Source: Amycolatopsis japonica (GTDB taxonomy: Bacteria > Actinomycetota > Actinomycetes > Mycobacteriales > Pseudonocardiaceae). From it: 64,000 bases of DNA. The translations under genes were made by a program, and so were the position numbers. Shown here piece by piece: positions 61,874-64,000 of this stretch (position 1 is its first letter; each line of letters begins with the position of its first letter). The notes beneath the pieces were generated by a model. It had not been told where the DNA came from. It searched no databases and saw only the letters and a list, made by a program, of their open reading frames with translations. Location: NCBI RefSeq assembly GCF_000732925.1, contig NZ_CP008953.1:8363001-8427000 (forward strand), in the 5' to 3' direction.

Positions 61874-62554
61874 ATGCCTGAGCTGCGTTTCACCCTTCCC
61901 GACGGCCAGGAGCGGCGGACCGAGGTCCACACGCTGCTGAACGCCGGATACGCCGGTCGCAGCCAGGAGGACGTCGCCGCCCACGTGGCCGAACTGGCCG
62001 AACTCGGCGTCCCCGCGCCTTCGGTGATCCCGGCGCTCTACCCGGTCGCGCCGTATCTGGCGAGCCAGACCGACGAGGTCCCGGTGCAGCACGAGCGGAC
62101 CTCCGGCGAGGCCGAATGGGCCATCGTCATCACCGGCGCCGAGCCCGAGGACATCCTCCTGACCGCCGCCTGCGACCACACCGACCGCGCGCTCGAAGCG
62201 CACGGCGTCGCGTGGAGCAAGAACGCCGGCCCCGACGTCCTCGCCGCCAAGGCTTGGCGGCTCGTCGACGTCCAGGACCGGCTCGACGACCTCACGCTGT
62301 CCGCGTGGGCCGGGGAAACCCTGATCCAGCAAGGGAAACTCGCGGAACTGCTGCCGCCGTCGTACTGGCTGGACGTGTTGCGCGAACGCGATCTGTACGC
62401 CCCCGGCACCGTGCTGATCTCCGGGACCATCCCGATGGTGCACGGCGTCGACCAGTTCGCCGACTCCTGGCGCGTCGAACTGGGCGACCCCGCGACCGGC
62501 GAGACGATCGAGCTCGCCTACTCGGTGCGGCGGCTGCCCGAACCGATCGGCTGA
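61874..62554 (+). CDS. DUF2848-family protein
   Basis: 226 residues from ATG 61874 with CGGAGGA upstream. HTLLNAGYAGRSQEDVAAHVAELAELGVPAPSVIPALYPV is the N-terminal signature, followed by EPEDILLTAACDHTDRALEAHGV and PGTVLISGTIPMVHGV near the C-terminus, all DUF2848 blocks. The fold is thought to be related to fumarylacetoacetate hydrolases. It is probably co-regulated with the divergent MHS transporter and cupin, which fits acid catabolism. Its 3' end overlaps the Thg1-like gene by 37 bp. Confidence 0.75.
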   Translation: MPELRFTLPDGQERRTEVHTLLNAGYAGRSQEDVAAHVAELAELGVPAPSVIPALYPVAPYLASQTDEVPVQHERTSGEAEWAIVITGAEPEDILLTAACDHTDRALEAHGVAWSKNAGPDVLAAKAWRLVDVQDRLDDLTLSAWAGETLIQQGKLAELLPPSYWLDVLRERDLYAPGTVLISGTIPMVHGVDQFADSWRVELGDPATGETIELAYSVRRLPEPIG

Positions 62555-63294
62555 AGCAACTCGCCCAGGAAGGCGCGATATTCGCCCTTCATCGGCAACT
62601 CGCGGTCGACGCGGACGCGGCGGCGGGTCGCGGAGACCTCGACCTCTCGCACCGGATCGAAACCGGTGCGCTCGTAGGACTCCCAGTACAGCCCGACGCC
62701 GCGGCGCTGCCAGGCGGGGACTTCGGCGAAATTGACGCCGTGCGCGAAGAGCAGTTCGTTCTTCTCGGAGACACCGGTGCCTTCGAGAGCCGCTCCGGCC
62801 TCACTCGCCGACTTCCCCGCCTTGCGCAGGATCCAGTAGCACCAGCCGTTGAGCGCGCAGCGGGCCGCGTCCGCCTGACGCCAGGAGAAGTAGTCGACGA
62901 CGTCGTCCGTCGTCGTGCCGAGCCAGACCCTGCCGTCGAAGTGCGCGGGCACCCCGGCCGCGTGGGTGAACGCGGCCGACGCGACCCCGGCGGAGATCGA
63001 CACGAGCTTCTCCACGCCCCGGCCGAACAGGCCGGCGGCGGGCGGCAGCACGAGGGAGATCTCGTCGCTTTCCGTGTACACGTAAGGCGAAGCGAACTCC
63101 GCCATCAACGCGCTCGCCGCCTCGGCCATGCAGTCGGCGAACCGGGGATCGAACGGTTTCCCGAACCGCGCTTCGGTGAACTTGGAGAAGCCCCGGCCGT
63201 CGACACGGAGTACCGTCCACGCTCCCGGCGGTACGGTCAGCCCGTGGAACCACTCGCGTTCCCGTTGCCGTGCCTCGAAATCACCGGCGTCCAT
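62518..63294 (-). CDS. Thg1-like 3'-5' nucleotidyltransferase
   Basis: 258 residues. LRVDGRGFSKFTE (near residue 28) and YTESDEISLVL (near residue 72) are the two metal-binding motifs of Thg1-family enzymes (RxDGRxFxxF and SDE). WRQADAARCALNGWCYW and KNELLFAHGVNFAEVPAWQRRGVGLYWE are blocks seen in bacterial Thg1-like proteins. Thg1 adds G to tRNA-His; bacterial relatives repair 5'-truncated tRNAs by templated 3'-5' addition. Bacterial tRNA-His normally carries an encoded G-1, so a repair role is more likely. It follows the polynucleotide kinase by 3 bp. Confidence 0.88.
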   Translation of the reverse strand: MDAGDFEARQREREWFHGLTVPPGAWTVLRVDGRGFSKFTEARFGKPFDPRFADCMAEAASALMAEFASPYVYTESDEISLVLPPAAGLFGRGVEKLVSISAGVASAAFTHAAGVPAHFDGRVWLGTTTDDVVDYFSWRQADAARCALNGWCYWILRKAGKSASEAGAALEGTGVSEKNELLFAHGVNFAEVPAWQRRGVGLYWESYERTGFDPVREVEVSATRRRVRVDRELPMKGEYRAFLGELLQPIGSGSRRTE

Positions 63295-63297
63295 GGT

Positions 63298-63750
63298 TCA
63301 CCCCCGCTCCACGACGAAACCGCCTTCACCGTCGAAACCGACGGTGTACAGCTCGTCGAAACCGTCTTCGGCGCTCGGGCGCCGCAGCCGCTTGAGAGTC
63401 GCATACAGACCGACGTCGGGCACCCGGGTTTTGACGCTCCGCCGCGCGTTGCGCTCTTGGGACCCTTCGAGATCCGGCGGGAACCAGTACCCGGAGACGC
63501 GCGCGCCGTGCCGTCGCGCGACCTCGATCAGCGGCGTCCACTCCTCCGGCGAAGGGTTGGTGTTGTCCACGACCACCGAACGGCCTTCTTCGAGCGCCTC
63601 GGCCAGCATCCGCAGCTGGCGCCGCTGCCGTTGCTTGGCGTTCGGGAAGTGGTCCTTGCTGAGGTGGACGTGCGTGTCCGCGAACACCCGCCGGAAGAAC
63701 GTCGACTTCCCGGACGCCTGCAACCCGATCAGGATCACCACCTCCGCCAT
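63298..63750 (-). CDS. T4 polynucleotide kinase-like P-loop kinase
   Basis: 150 residues from ATG 63750 (an in-frame GTG at 63768 is possible). Walker A is ILIGLQASGKSTFF. VHLSKDHFPN is the phosphate-acceptor loop, and SVVVDNTNPSPEEW is the catalytic DNTN motif of T4-Pnkp-type kinases. It would phosphorylate the 5'-OH of RNA or DNA. It is the first gene of a two-gene operon with the Thg1-like enzyme, so 5'-end healing then 3'-5' extension is the natural reading. Confidence 0.85.
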   Translation of the reverse strand: MAEVVILIGLQASGKSTFFRRVFADTHVHLSKDHFPNAKQRQRRQLRMLAEALEEGRSVVVDNTNPSPEEWTPLIEVARRHGARVSGYWFPPDLEGSQERNARRSVKTRVPDVGLYATLKRLRRPSAEDGFDELYTVGFDGEGGFVVERG

Positions 63751-63771
63751 GTCCGCAATGTATCCCACGAC

Positions 63772-63790
63772 TTAGGTAAGGCAATAATGA
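63772..63790. promoter_or_regulatory. IdeR/DmdR iron-box-like site
   Basis: TTAGGTAAGGCAATAATGA matches the 19-bp iron-box consensus (TTAGGTTAGGCTAACCTAA) at 13 positions, strongest in the left half. It lies between the kinase-Thg1 operon and the VIT-type gene. Nearby GGCAAT and ATTGCC arms form a further inverted repeat. Confidence 0.35.
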
Positions 63791-63861
63791 ATAAGGATTG
63801 CCTCAATTGACCGAATCACTTTCCACTCGCCTCGCGCCGTTTTCCGTGTTTCACTGAAACG

Positions 63862-64000
63862 GTGACCGAGACGGTATCGACCGAACATCCCCACGAACCG
63901 CACGCGGATCTGGGCGGCAAACTGAACTGGTTGCGCGCCGGGGTACTCGGCGCGAACGACGGGATCGTGTCGGTGGCGGGCATCGTGGTCGGCGTCGCGG
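63862..64000 (+). CDS. VIT1/CCC1-family metal transporter, N-terminal part (runs off the window)
   Basis: 46 codons from GTG 63862. GGKLNWLRAGVLGANDGIVSVAGIVVGVA is the first-helix signature of VIT/CCC1 iron and manganese transporters. A His-rich segment (EHPHEPHAD) precedes it. The iron-box-like site upstream fits iron control. The rest is outside the window. Confidence 0.88.
   Translation, partial: MTETVSTEHPHEPHADLGGKLNWLRAGVLGANDGIVSVAGIVVGVA

Overview
The window is GC-rich chromosomal DNA of an actinomycete, most likely a Pseudonocardiaceae member such as Amycolatopsis (an inference from codon use, GTG/TTG starts, 4-nt stop/start overlaps and gene content). Two gene orders match Mycobacterium tuberculosis and support this: holB, topA and a small WhiA-like gene (Rv3644c-Rv3647c), and the DEAD/DEAH helicase, Tad pilus genes, Ssd, HAD phosphatase and acs (Rv3649-Rv3667). 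No phage or transposase is visible. The window is core chromosome with accessory inserts.

Layout. 1-2.5 kb: truncated TetR gene, GreA-type factor, membrane-anchored PstS-like protein. 2.5-7.8 kb: a five-gene operon (HSL-type esterase, SDR, ferritin-like diiron protein, NADPH-domain-only FMO fragment, full BVMO-type FMO) opposite its probable TetR regulator, with a perfect palindrome between them. The make-up recalls the mycobacterial mymA operon. 7.9 kb: tRNA-Thr(CGT). 8-13.4 kb: secreted/anchored protein, holB, and an MFS-thymidylate kinase-like fusion whose kinase half has lost its P-loop. 13.5-17 kb: two membrane proteins and two EspG-like proteins behind a LexA-like box. 17-19.8 kb: TetR, membrane protein, carboxylesterase. 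19.9-28.6 kb: topA, secreted trypsin-like protease, a repeat-rich spacer, WhiA-like protein, two lipoproteins, H+-pyrophosphatase. 28.9-37 kb: helicase, primase-like protein, seven-gene Tad/Flp locus. 37.4-38.6 kb: HAD phosphatase, then a structured RNA that I interpret as the Ms1 (MTS2823) homologue. 38.8-46.9 kb: a MurNAc recycling cluster (nagZ, namZ, amiE-like, murR, murQ), then a frameshifted NiCoT transporter. 47-57.3 kb: MFS/ArsR pair, two secreted hydrolases, nitroreductase, a 3-hydroxybutyrate dehydrogenase-MFS-PucR operon, a degenerate Fic protein with a phosphoribosyltransferase, and a GNAT. 57.4-64 kb: acs, an AT-hook protein, a cupin/MFS operon divergent from a DUF2848 gene, a polynucleotide kinase-Thg1 operon, and the start of a VIT-type metal transporter.

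The most notable points are: (1) the two-gene operon of a T4-Pnkp-like kinase and a Thg1-like 3'-5' nucleotidyltransferase, which looks like an RNA repair unit; (2) the Ms1-like RNA downstream of the HAD gene; (3) a family of very long near-perfect palindromes, many with an AAAGG-N-CCTTT-like core, lying mostly between convergent genes; (4) a 21-bp-phased repeat array at 24.1-24.3 kb; (5) three tandem DnaA boxes 18 bp apart upstream of the Tad locus; and (6) several once-catalytic domains with key residues missing (TMK, Fic, half-FMO, primase). All function calls rest on motif reading. No database search was possible.
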